A stretch of DNA of 64,000 nucleotides, from the NCBI GenBank assembly GCA_040285825.1, contig JAUPSS010000007.1, positions 1,016,501-1,080,500 of the forward strand, written 5' to 3'. Both the position numbers and the translations under genes were made by a program. Below the pieces are notes generated by a model. It was not told where the DNA came from, did no database searches, and saw only the letters and a program-made list of their open reading frames with translations. This stretch comes from Eukaryota sp. TZLM1-RC. Lineage: Eukaryota; Metamonada: BaSk clade. Shown here piece after piece: positions 53,883 through 63,858 of this stretch. Each line of letters begins with the position of its first letter. Within the stretch, counting starts at the first letter, position 1.

Positions 53883-56353
53883 TTGACACAATTGTCCAAA
53901 AGTTTCAGTTTTCAGCAAACCCGAGTTTTAGAAGGAAATAGCTTTTTGAATTTAAGCTTTGGCACTTACTGGGAAATTTATCCATTGATGCCATCAGAAG
54001 TATTTTCGGTGATGAAAAAGAGACCACGCGGTAGGTCTGCCGGATTTTCAGGTATCACTATTGATCATGTAAAAGCCGCAATTATTTCTTCAGAGGATTG
54101 TCTTGGTTTATTAACCAAAATTTTTCAACAAAGTATTGAATGGTCAACTCAGATATCCAGATGAATTAAGAAGTTCTCGTTTGACTGCACTTGTCAAAAA
54201 TTTAAAAATGGATATTCGTCCCATTGCAGTCTCTGAGAGCTTACAAAATATTTTTTCTGCGTGTTGCTTAAGCAGGTTAAATGAGAAAGCAAAAAAGATT
54301 TTATTACCCTTTCAATATGGAATTAATACCACGGATGGAGTCTCCTCAGCGATATTTGCTACTGATGTATTATTTCGCCAAGATGAATCCAATATTTGTA
54401 TGTCATTGGATTTTTATAATGCATTCAGTTCACTCAGTCGTCGCAGTATCCATGGTGCTCTATTGCAATATATGCCGGATTTAATGCCGTATTTTCAATC
54501 AACAAATAGCACAAATTTTAATTTACATGTTGATAATTGCGTTTTGAGTTCATCAAGTAAAGCAAGGAGATCCGTCAGGACCTCTTTTTTTGTTTGGCCA
54601 TTCATGCTATTTTATTGCAAATTCAAGAGATGTTTCCTTCGCTAAAAACGATTGCATATATTGATGATGTTGTGCTTATTGGTGATTTAAATGTTGTGAA
54701 ACAAGCAACTATATGTTTTAAAGAATCATTTACCAAAATTGGTCTCCGACTTAATTTATTGAAATGTGTTTTGTTATCGAATTCTCCAGTTTCCACAATA
54801 GTTGATGGTATTGAAATTCAAGCCAAATCATATTCAATTGATGCTATTCGTCATTTGGGTTCGTTTTCAGGAAATAATGATGAAATTACCAAAAAATTGT
54901 TTGAAAAGTTGAACTCAATTTCTGACAAATTTGACCGAATGATGAATTTAGATATAAAAAAACACATCAAATTTACCATTATAAGATTGTGTTTTAGTTC
55001 CAATTTTAATCATATATTTCAATCTACAAATTTTCTCGTCACTAGACCTTTGGCTAAAAAGTTTAATGAGTTACGTGCAAAAGTTCTGTCTCAATTACTG
55101 GGATGTAAAATGTTTCAAATTCCAGATCATGCTTACCTTAGTCCACATTATGGTGGTTTAGGGTGGACGAAGGCTTCTATTCTTACCTCGTGTGCTTTTG
55201 TTGGTGGATGCAGAAATGCAATCTTTGAGTTTTCCGAAAGATTTGCAGTTTGGAAAGATTTATTGATGACAACGCAAAGTTCCACTGTTTTTGCATTAAA
55301 TGAAGAAATTTCAAGAATTGATGTAGAAAAATGGGGTCGATGTTTTCCCAATCATTCAATGGCAATATTCCAGAAAAAAATGTTTTAAATTTGAAGTACA
55401 CTCTTCGAACATTACAGAAAAGATTGACTGGAATGTATGAAAAGGATCTTTATAATAATATTTGCAGCTCGGCTGTTTTAAATCAAGATCTTCACTCATT
55501 GTTATTGGAAAAGGGTGTTTGTGAAAACAAGGCGTCAGATTCTTCACTTTTTGTAACCATTGTACCACGAAGATTTGGATTGTGTGCCACTAATGAAGCA
55601 TTTGTAACAAAAATGAGATTATATTTGAACATCCCCATTAACCAATTATTATCAAAAGAAAAATGTATTTGTTCGAATTCACCTCAACTCACTTTGCGCC
55701 ATGCTCTAAATTGCTCTAAATTGATAACTTATCGTTCTTCACTACATGATGCTGTTAGAGACACTGTTTTCAATATGGCACAAACTGCAAGGATATCGTG
55801 TATCAAAGAGCCCCTGCTGAAAGAAACACTTTCTCTGAATAATTTTGGTTCTGATGATAGAGGTGATGTATACTGTGATTGGATTGATAATTCTGAAGCT
55901 ATTGTTGACTTTGTCTCATGTAATGTTGCAAACCATACTTTGGTTCACAGAAGAAAATTTAATGCTGTGGCTGCTCTGGATTTTAAAGCAAAAGAAAAAC
56001 ATAGAAAATATGATAAAGAAATTGAAGATGCAAATGTCGATACAAATACACAGTTTGTTTTTATTACTTTCCCATTTTTGATAAATGGAAGATTATCAGA
56101 TGAAGCAGAAACTTTTTTGAATGACTTCCAAAAAATGGTGCAAGAAAAAACAATGAGAAGATTTGATATTTGTTTATGGCGTTCACGGATTCAATTTGCC
56201 ATTATTAATAGATTACCTCGGTTTTTCAATCGAATAAGAGAAGCTTTAGCTAGACAGCAAGCAGATCAAGATTTTGTAGATGAAATCTTGGCTCAATGAT
56301 AGTCGTCCCATTAGTTATGATTTAATTTAATCAAGTGTGCAAATTCAATAAAT
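53883..56353 (+). mobile_element. RLE-type non-LTR retrotransposon, lineage 1, longest copy
   Basis: Covers most of the RT and all of the C-terminus in four overlapping frames (53883-54164, 54136-54645, 54594-55388, 55331-56299). In order: an N-terminal RT block (PRGRSAGFSGITIDHVK); RPIAVSES; motif A SLDFYNAFSSLSRR; motif B damaged by a 5-nt loss (54555-54560); motif C AYIDDVVLIG; thumb; linker; CICSNSP...H.LNC zinc motif; LHDAVRD, EPLL, DRGDVYCDW, VDF (restriction-like endonuclease core); and a C-terminal block FPFLINGRL...WRSRIQFAI. It ends CAA-TGA-TAG and a short 3' UTR. This order (RT, CCHC, RLE) is that of R2/NeSL-type elements. Three frameshifts inactivate it. Confidence 0.92.
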
Positions 56354-56399
56354 ATTCTGAAGCTTTCACAAACATTCTTTTGGGACCAACTGATATATC

Positions 56400-57500
56400 A
56401 TGCTCATCACCATCCTCGTCCTCTTGATCACTGCAATCTTCATAAAATACATTCTATCACGCAGATCGGAACCTCCACCTCAACCCAAACCTCTGTCTGT
56501 TCCACCAGCCAAACCCTCCACCAAGAAAGTAGAATCTACCAGACGTCATTCAGCTGTGAATAAGCCAAAGGATGATCGTAGCTACTGTACCCTCAAAATG
56601 GGGAAAAAGGTAAACGACTTTGACTTTGTTAATGACCACATACTGGTCCTTTCCGAACGTGCGATTAAACTATTTGAATACAAATCGACTCCTCCCAAGT
56701 TCCACACAATCCGATCGATCGGACTCCCTGAGAAGTGTGGAGCAATCAGTGATCTAATGACTGTCTCTTTTGGTCATGGTGACGTGATCTTCTACAACCG
56801 ACAGGGAGAGGAGATTCACACTTTGCATACCCCCTTGCCAATTGGAACAGCATGGATGCAACTTTCTGATCATCTGTTAGTTCTAGGTTCAACTACTGAA
56901 ACGGTAGTATTTGACATTGAGAATAGATTCCAAGAATTATGGCGAGGAAAGCCTTCGAGGCTGAGAAATTCTGGGATTGGATGTGGGTTATTAACTGATC
57001 AATCAAGTGGCAATCAGTTTCCTTTCTGGATTATTTCTGGATTTAGTCCAGATTTAGATTTCATTATCAAAAATCCAAAAAGCAAGACTGGAATGGACCA
57101 TAAATCCATAATTACTAAGCTGAGTTCGGCAGTTTTATTTGTCGCAGTCGATACTAACCTAGTTGCCGTTTTGTCAACTTCCGAAGTCAAGGTTTTTGAC
57201 CTCAATGTCAGAGTGTTTCAAGATGAAAGCCCAAAATTATTATCCTCTTTGAAGGTTTCCAAATTTGTTGATAAAATGACTTTAAGAGGTATTGCTGTCA
57301 ATAGTAAAGCAAATAGAGTGGTGTTATTTAGTAGTAATAGATTCGTTGTGGTAGATTTAATGAGCCAAGAATTGTTAATGGATTATTCTACATTATTTGA
57401 TTTCTCTTGTTGTAAGTTGTCACACTGTGGAAATTTTGTCGGAATAGATCAAAAAACCAATGTGATGTTAGTTAAGATTGAACGAGTTGAATCTTATTAA
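56400..57500 (+). CDS. Membrane-anchored WD40-like beta-propeller (TBL2-like)
   Basis: 366 aa, ATG to TAA, single exon. Residues 2-20 form an N-terminal transmembrane anchor (ITILVLLITAIFIKYIL) followed by a Pro/Lys-rich linker. The rest alternates short beta strands in a propeller-like way (VNDHILVLSERAIKLFEY; HGDVIFYNRQGEEIHTL; HLLVLGSTTETVVFDIE; LVAVLSTSEVKVFDL; NRVVLFSSNRFVVVDLM; GNFVGIDQ), similar to diverged WD40 repeats. The layout resembles transducin-beta-like 2, an ER-anchored propeller, but the repeats lack clear GH/WD signatures. Only about 45 nt separate its ATG from the 3' end of a non-LTR element, so that element may now supply its promoter region. Confidence 0.75.
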   Translation: MLITILVLLITAIFIKYILSRRSEPPPQPKPLSVPPAKPSTKKVESTRRHSAVNKPKDDRSYCTLKMGKKVNDFDFVNDHILVLSERAIKLFEYKSTPPKFHTIRSIGLPEKCGAISDLMTVSFGHGDVIFYNRQGEEIHTLHTPLPIGTAWMQLSDHLLVLGSTTETVVFDIENRFQELWRGKPSRLRNSGIGCGLLTDQSSGNQFPFWIISGFSPDLDFIIKNPKSKTGMDHKSIITKLSSAVLFVAVDTNLVAVLSTSEVKVFDLNVRVFQDESPKLLSSLKVSKFVDKMTLRGIAVNSKANRVVLFSSNRFVVVDLMSQELLMDYSTLFDFSCCKLSHCGNFVGIDQKTNVMLVKIERVESY

Positions 57501-57699
57501 GTAGGGTGATTTAGGAATAAATAAATTTTGCTTGATTTTTGTTTTATCAGAATTATCATGGTTAGAGAACCCAAATTTAGCTGGTGAAGAAGCTGTTGGA
57601 CATAATCCATGGAGAAAGTTTCCATAAGTACACGCTCAATTTTAGTGTAGAATGATACCATTATCTATCAATAAAGCACTGAAGCCTTCCATTACCGTT
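57501..57699. other. 3' flank of the propeller gene
   Basis: No feature seen beyond an AATAAA-like signal about 15 nt after the stop. Confidence 0.4.
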
Positions 57700-57830
57700 C
57701 ATTCTGGCTTTTGTAATTGCAAACATATTCAGACAAGCCAGCTTATATGAATTGAAAAGCTTTGTTGAACCATTGTTACCGAATTTACAACTCTCAATAT
57801 CACAAGCAAATCAACCATGGCATGCAGAAA
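57700..57830 (+). mobile_element. RLE-type element, lineage 2, tiny relic
   Basis: Frame-shifted remnants GFCNCKH (zinc motif start) and KSFVEPLLPNLQLS, the latter matching IESF.EPLLSNL of lineage 2. Too short and eroded for firm limits. Confidence 0.5.
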
Positions 57831-58402
57831 TTGGAATCTTTTTTCTCTTATACAAATTGGGCTTGTTCCACAATCAGCAAATGTAGAAAGCTTTTCAAAA
57901 CACACAAGGCATTTTACTGAAGTTTAGGCTTTGCTTAAATCCATCCACCTCATGATTGGTCTGTGATTTTTCAAATTTTTATAGACGATTTTACCATAAC
58001 AAATAATTATGATTGAAGTGTCTTCTGGCTTGCCAAAGTGCTGAACAAGGTCTCTTAACAACCGAAATCCAGTCTTTGCTTGTCAATAAAAGCTTGCTTT
58101 GTAATTGCTTCTGTATTTAGCACGGTTACCCATTCAGAGAAGAGGATGTTATAGAAATCTGACATTGGTTAGTTGTGTTCATATGTGCAATTCTGAAACA
58201 GCCAGCAATTTCACAAGGTGCTTGAATGAACACTAATGAAAGGTAAATGCAGAACTGATTAAATTGATTTTGTCTAATGTTTGTTTCAAATATGATATAT
58301 CACAATAAGTATAAAAAATTGGACTTTGTAATTGTAACAAAATACAGTAATTACAATTTATTGATAAACAAAGATAAATATCAAAAAGTACTCGACAAAC
58401 AA
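57831..58402. other. Intergenic; nothing recognised
   Basis: 3' flank of the minus-strand carbamoyltransferase gene. No gene or repeat recognised. Confidence 0.45.
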
Positions 58403-59405
58403 TTATTGTTCTAATTGTTGTTGTAACCAAGCTACACAAGCCATTTCAGTCCACATTCTATTTTCAGCTTCATCAAAAATGACCGACTGAGGACCATCAA
58501 TAACTTCAGCATCTACTTCAACACCACGGGAAGCAGGGAGACAATGCAAGAAGAGAGCATCAGACTTGGCATGACTCATTAGCTCTTGGGTAACACGGTA
58601 AGACTTGAAATGTTCAAGGCGTTCCTGTTCTTCTTCCTTGGAGATGTGATAAGACATCCAAGAGTCAGTGTAAACGACGTCAGCACCTTTGACTGCTTCC
58701 TTGGGATCATGAGTAATGGTGTACTTTCCACCATACTTCCTGACAAGGGCATCAAGTTCTTGAATAACAGATTCTTCCACTTCAAACTTCTCACCAGTGG
58801 GTCCAGCTACGCTACATTCAACACCTAGAATGATTGAAGCCCTGAGGATATCGTAGGTAACATTGTTGGCAATATCTTTGATTAGAAAAGAATAACGAAG
58901 ACAAACCTCCAACATAACTGAACTTGAGTCCTTCAAGTTGTCCCTTGTGTTCACGAACGGTTAAGAAATCGGCCAACATTTGCATAGGATGGGCATAGTC
59001 ATCTAGTGCGTTGATGACGGGGATGGTTGAATACTTCGCAAGTTCACGGAGATCCTCCTTTCTGTTGACACGGGCCATAACATATTCGACCATGCGGCTA
59101 AGGACGTTGGCAGTATCGGCGTAAGTTTCCTTAACACCCAAAGGAGATCCTTTAATATCATAGTAAATAGCGTGACCTGTGGTAAATACAGCGAGTTAGT
59201 ACAAACCTCCCAAGCGGGTCATTCCGGTTTCAAAGGAAACACGCGTACGAAGAGAAGGCTTTTCAAAAAGCATGAGTAGGGTCTTTCCTTCTAAGGTGGA
59301 AGTGAACTTCTTGGGATTGGTTTTCATTTCCTTGGCTAAGTCAAGGACTTGGAGGAACTCTTCACGAGTAAAGTCAGATGCTGAAAGGATGTGACGGAGA
59401 GGCAT
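58403..59405 (-). CDS. Ornithine carbamoyltransferase-family enzyme (two tiny introns)
   Basis: 313 aa from exons 59405-59207, 59176-58907 and 58875-58403, stop TAA. The family transfers a carbamoyl group between carbamoyl phosphate and an amine such as ornithine. Visible motifs: KPSLRTR (51-55, carbamoyl-phosphate loop), GGHAIYYDIKGSPLG, HPMQMLADFLT (129-139), VGDIANNV, and FLHCLPASRGVEV (HCLP 267-270), plus the EAENRMW C-terminal loop. The ornithine-binding loop, normally S-M-G after D-x-W, reads DSWMSYHI (227-234), so the amine substrate may differ. No mitochondrial presequence is obvious. In anaerobic protists the enzyme often serves the arginine deiminase pathway, a possibility here. Both introns are phase 1 and are required to restore the family alignment. 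Confidence 0.92.
58876..58906 (-). other. 31-nt spliceosomal intron
   Basis: Donor GTTTGT, acceptor CAAAG, TTCTAAT near the 3' end. Removal joins FSYVG to DIANNV, the expected family sequence. Confidence 0.93.
59177..59206 (-). other. 30-nt spliceosomal intron
   Basis: Donor GTTTGT, acceptor CACAG, with an ACTAAC close to the donor. Removal joins MTRLG to GHAIYYD. Confidence 0.95.
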
Positions 59406-59974
59406 CTGTGATGAGATCGGATAAATCGTAGAGTATATACGTTGTAGAATGATGGAAAGTGGAATTCTTCATCAGTCCCTTTTTTTGATAAAATTGCAGC
59501 GTCATGTTGTGTTACTTTGTTGACCTCTGAAGAATTCAAACCCATAACATCCATTTTGGAATGGCTTTTCATTTCACATCGTGGTTTGTTGGAATTCAAG
59601 TTTGCAATTGCTCAGCAAAACAACATGAATGAACTACAACTTTATTGTAAAATTATTGACAGTATCACAAAATGACCACTGTCAAAGAAACAAAAATCTA
59701 TCAGGTCTCAAGAGACAAATGGTTTTTTTGCTCAAAACAGAAACTACAACTTTTCTTATCCCAAATCATTTAGCTTTGCTCTTCACTTTCCATCTTTAGC
59801 AAATGTAAAAAATATCTGGAACATTCAAGAAGAATTTTTCAGATATGTGCTCTTGAATAGGTCAACAATGTAAAATTATTACACGTTGCGTTGATTTATT
59901 ATGGCCGAAATTTTCAAAAAGCTATCGATTTTCACTTCTATTCTATATTAAGGAAATTTTTGTGAACTATATTT
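59406..59974. other. Intergenic; nothing recognised
   Basis: Promoter side of the carbamoyltransferase gene. No other feature found. Confidence 0.4.
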
Positions 59975-60480
59975 TGAAACATTAACACTATCTCTGATTA
60001 ATTTTAGTTCTGATGATAAAGGTGATGTATACTGTGATTGGATTGATGATTCAGAAGCAATTGTTGACTTTGTCTCATGTAGTGTTGCAAATGATACTTT
60101 GGTTCACAGAAGAAAACTTAATCCTGTAGTGCGCTTGATCTTAAAGCAGAAGGCAAAAACATAGAAAATTTGATAAAGATATTGAAGAGGCTAATGCCGA
60201 TAGAAATACACAGCTAGTTTTATTGCTTTCCCATTTTCGATAAACAGAAGATTATCAGTTGAAGCAGAAACTTTTTTGAATGACTTCCAAACAATGGTTT
60301 TATAAAACACAATGAAAAGATTTGTTATTTTTGATGACGTTCTCAGATTAAATTTGCCATTATTCATAGATTACCTCGGTTTTTCAATCGAATAGGAGGA
60401 GCTTTAGTTAGACAGCAAGCAGATCAAAATTTTTTAGAGGAAATTTTGGTTCAATGATATTCGTCCACATTAGTTATGAA
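59975..60480 (+). mobile_element. RLE-type element, lineage 1, eroded 3' fragment
   Basis: Starts within TLSL..NF, keeps the endonuclease core (DDKGDVYCDWIDDSEAIVDF) and the C-terminal block with several 1-nt indels, and ends CAA-TGA followed by the diverged 3' UTR. Confidence 0.82.
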
Positions 60481-60836
60481 TGTAAATTTCAAACTAAAAT
60501 TTGAATAATGTTGTGGAAAGTTTGAGCAATAAGAAGAACTTCGAAGAATAAAAACTAGCATACTGAACTATACTCTGTTCCAAACACTATCGTATGTTTT
60601 GAGAATATACTACTGTACCCAAGCACATAATGACAAATCATGAAAAACAAATCAAAACATTTGTCTTCAATTCATCTGAAACAACAGGTTGGATAATGAA
60701 ACCAAATAATATACTAGTTGAAGTGCATCGTACTTCTTTTTTTCACTTCATTGCTTTGTTCTGTAACATTGAAGAAACAAAAATAATAATTTATTTTTTA
60801 AAAAATAAAATAAAAAAATAAGGGCAAAAAATAAGA
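60481..60836. other. Intergenic; nothing recognised
   Basis: AT-rich 3' flank of the MMPL gene. One short open frame (60630-60821) has no supporting features. Confidence 0.4.
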
Positions 60837-63800
60837 CTATTGATGATCAGATGCATCATCCTCAACATCAACATCAACCATCTCTTCAGACTCATCCATT
60901 AATTCTTCTTCTTCTAAATCTTCAACACTTTCAGATCCATTGTTGATTAGGTTTTCCAAGTCTTCAGGACCTAATTCTTTATTGGAATTATCTTCCTCAA
61001 TGGTGACCTCTTCTTGTTCTGATTCCTCTCTGTCTGGATTGTCAACCTTTTCTTCAATTACTTCAACTGCATCAACCTTGATCATTTCCACATCATCGCT
61101 GGAAACAAAATTTGCCTTGAAAGTTGTTTTCTCAATGAGCCTATCCAAAGCATAAAGAGTAGAAGGTAGTAAAAACATTACAAAACAAAGAGAAATTGCA
61201 GTACCTCTGAGTAAAAGGAAACCAACGTCAACAGTGGTGGGTTGATTTGAGACCAAGGAAACCGAAAATCCAGCGGAAAGGAGCTTAAGTTAAATTATAG
61301 ATGTTGAAACATACAATTATACCAGAAGTGAGCATTGTTGGGAGAGACGAATACAACGCTTTTTTCAACGCAAGTTTCTTACTGCATTCCTTTCTTCTTT
61401 CAATATAAGAAGCAGTTAAAAGAATACCGTAATCAATAGTTGCACCCATTTGAATTGATGAGATGATAAGAGTAGCCAGAAAGTAAAACCTTTGATCAAT
61501 TACTACTGAAATAGCCTGATTTGCCCAAATAGCACCTTGAATAATAAAAATAAGAATTACTGGAACAGAAATTGACCTAAAGGCAATAAAAATAAGGGAC
61601 AAAACAGAAATGATAATAATAAATGTGATTTTCATCTCGTCAGCACCAAAAGAATCCTTAATGTCGTAGGAGGTGATAATTGTCCCCGCAACATAGCTAT
61701 CGTCACCAAGAATAGGGCTAACATTTTCCCTCAAGAACTCTACCAAATTCCAGACATCGTCCCCTTCAGCATCAACGTCAAAGTAAAGAATTACCCTTCT
61801 GGTTTGCTGACCAATAAAAGATTGCTTGCCATCAACCATTGATTGATGTTGATCAATTAATTGTTGTTTTTCAGCTTCTGTCATGCTACCACCAATTAGA
61901 GGATTGTCAAGTTGATCGTGGATTAAGGAAAAGATATCGAATAGAGGAACAACTTCAACTTCGAGAGAGGTGTTTTCAACGAAATACATTGAATATATAA
62001 GAGAAGACTTATCCTTTTCAACTTGCAATGCATCAGCAAATTGTTCGTGTTCAAGCGGCACATTTCGAATTTGGACAAGATCATAAGTTGCTTCAAATTC
62101 TACCTTTTCTTCTTCAGACAGGTCAAGTATATCATTCTCAACCCATGTTTTGAATTCATCAAAAACTTCTTCCAAAACCACTGGAACAGAGGGATCAAAA
62201 TCATTGTTGAAAATGGCTGCATTTGCTTCATTCTGAATAGTCTGCAAATCTTTAGTGTAATCATAATCATCTTTTGTATGTGTAAAGAAGACAAGAGTCA
62301 TTAAAGATTCTTCACTTCCCAAAAAAGTAGCGGCTGTGGCGGTATCGACTGGGTTTGGCAGGTTAGCCAAAAGAGTGTTAAGTTCCGAAATACCTTCCAT
62401 GGGAAATTCGGCTGATTTGCTATCAAGGAACCCAACAATGTTGGCTAAACTTACAGCTGAATTATCGAGAGAATCATGATTTAAATGGTACAAGTAGAAA
62501 AACATTCTGGCTTGGTCTAAATCAAACCCCATTTCGCTCATTGCAGTGGGATTGACTGGCATTCCTATGGTGTTCGAGTAAGCCCGATGGTACAAGAAAG
62601 AAGATTGCTCATCAACTTTGAATTCACCAACTTTTTGAACCAAGCTATTTTCAGCGGCAAAGGTGTCGTCTACATTGAAGGGATCATAAAGCACCATTAC
62701 CTGTTCAGACTGCCCAAACACACTGATGATTTCCAGTTCATCATCAATGGAAGGTACTTCAGAGAATCCATGAACAATGTTTTGTTGGACAACAAAAGCA
62801 GAGATTACTATTAATACAGTGAATAAGGGAATAACTTTGTTTCCTTTAATAGAAACCTTAGCTAGGAATTCACCACTGAAACGAAGAGGAGTTTTCTTGG
62901 TTTTCTGGCAAATTCTATCAAAAACAATCATTAAACCTGGTAAAATAGAAAACACCGAGCAAAGGGCAAAAAACACCCCTTTTGCCATCACAGCACCAAT
63001 ATCAAAACCAACACCAAACGACATAACAGTAAGGGAAAGCATACCTGCCACAGTGGTAAGGGAAGAGCTTGCAATGGGAATAATTGATTTAGAAAGAGCT
63101 TCAATCATGGCCTCTTCCTTTGTTTCAAATCTGTCTTCTTCTTCATGGTAACGGTTGAGTAACATAATGAAATAGTCCATAGAGAGACCTAGAATTAAAA
63201 CACTCGAGATTGATTCTGTAATAAAAGAAACATGTTCAAAGATGATATTAGTCCCCATATTTAAAATAACAGCTACAGAAATAACAATTGCAAAAATAAC
63301 AGGTTCAAAAAAGGAAGAAGAAGAAATGGTTAGAATTCCAAAAACTATTAATCCAGCAACAGTGATCATTTGGGGTAATTCAGTTTCAACAGTCTCTCTC
63401 ATCATCTGTTCAACAATCGCACCTCCTCCAAGGTAGGGATTGTAGTCTTCAAGCTTGGAGCGGATGTCATTGATGGTATCTTCGGCTTCAGGAGAGCTAT
63501 TATCTTCCGTGAGCGAAACAACGTAGAGGGCAGTGTCATCTTTATAGTGCATGTTATCTTCTGGGTCAAATACGATGGAATCTACGTGGGGTAGGTCTGA
63601 CAGTTGTTGGAGAATGGAGAGTGCGGTAGGAACATCGATGTCTTTGATCATAACTCTGAGGGAACCACCCATTGCCGGGTAATCCTCACGGACAATGTCG
63701 AGTGCGATAGAGGTTTCAGAATCTTCGGGAAGGTATACAGCCATGTCATAATTGATAGAAACATGGGTAGAGAGCCATGCGGAAGTAGCAACCAACAGTG

Positions 63801-63858
63801 CGACGATGGAAAAAATGATACGGCGTTTCTTGACGATAAACGTTGCAAGCTTTTCCAT
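60837..63858 (-). CDS. MMPL/RND-superfamily transporter (one intron), bacterial-like
   Basis: 996 aa from exons 63858-61315 and 61283-60837, stop TAG. The RND layout is clear: TM1 (about 13-30), a large non-cytoplasmic loop, TMs 2-6 (about 165-310, with VLILGLSMDYFIMLLNRYHEEE, the MMPL signature, and TTVAGMLSLTVMSFGVGFDIG), TM7 near 335, a second large loop (about 355-700), then TMs 8-12 with QMGATIDYGILLTASYIERR and SLPTMLTSG. After the last TM comes a strongly acidic tail of about 85 residues. The family moves lipids, peptides or drugs using ion gradients. The sequence resembles Firmicutes-type RND/MMPL proteins more than eukaryotic Patched/NPC1, suggesting transfer. The upstream GTG was rejected in favour of ATG 63858. 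Confidence 0.9.
61284..61314 (-). other. 31-nt spliceosomal intron
   Basis: Donor GTATGT, acceptor TTAAG, TTTAAC near the 3' end. Phase 0; removal joins TSGII to LLSAGFSVSLVSNQP inside the second membrane domain. Confidence 0.92.

Noticed and set aside
7072-63858. UGA reassigned generally to tryptophan
   Set aside because: Long intact genes use only TGG for Trp and contain no TGA. Most TGAs in relics correspond to CGA or other codons in sister copies, i.e. mutation.
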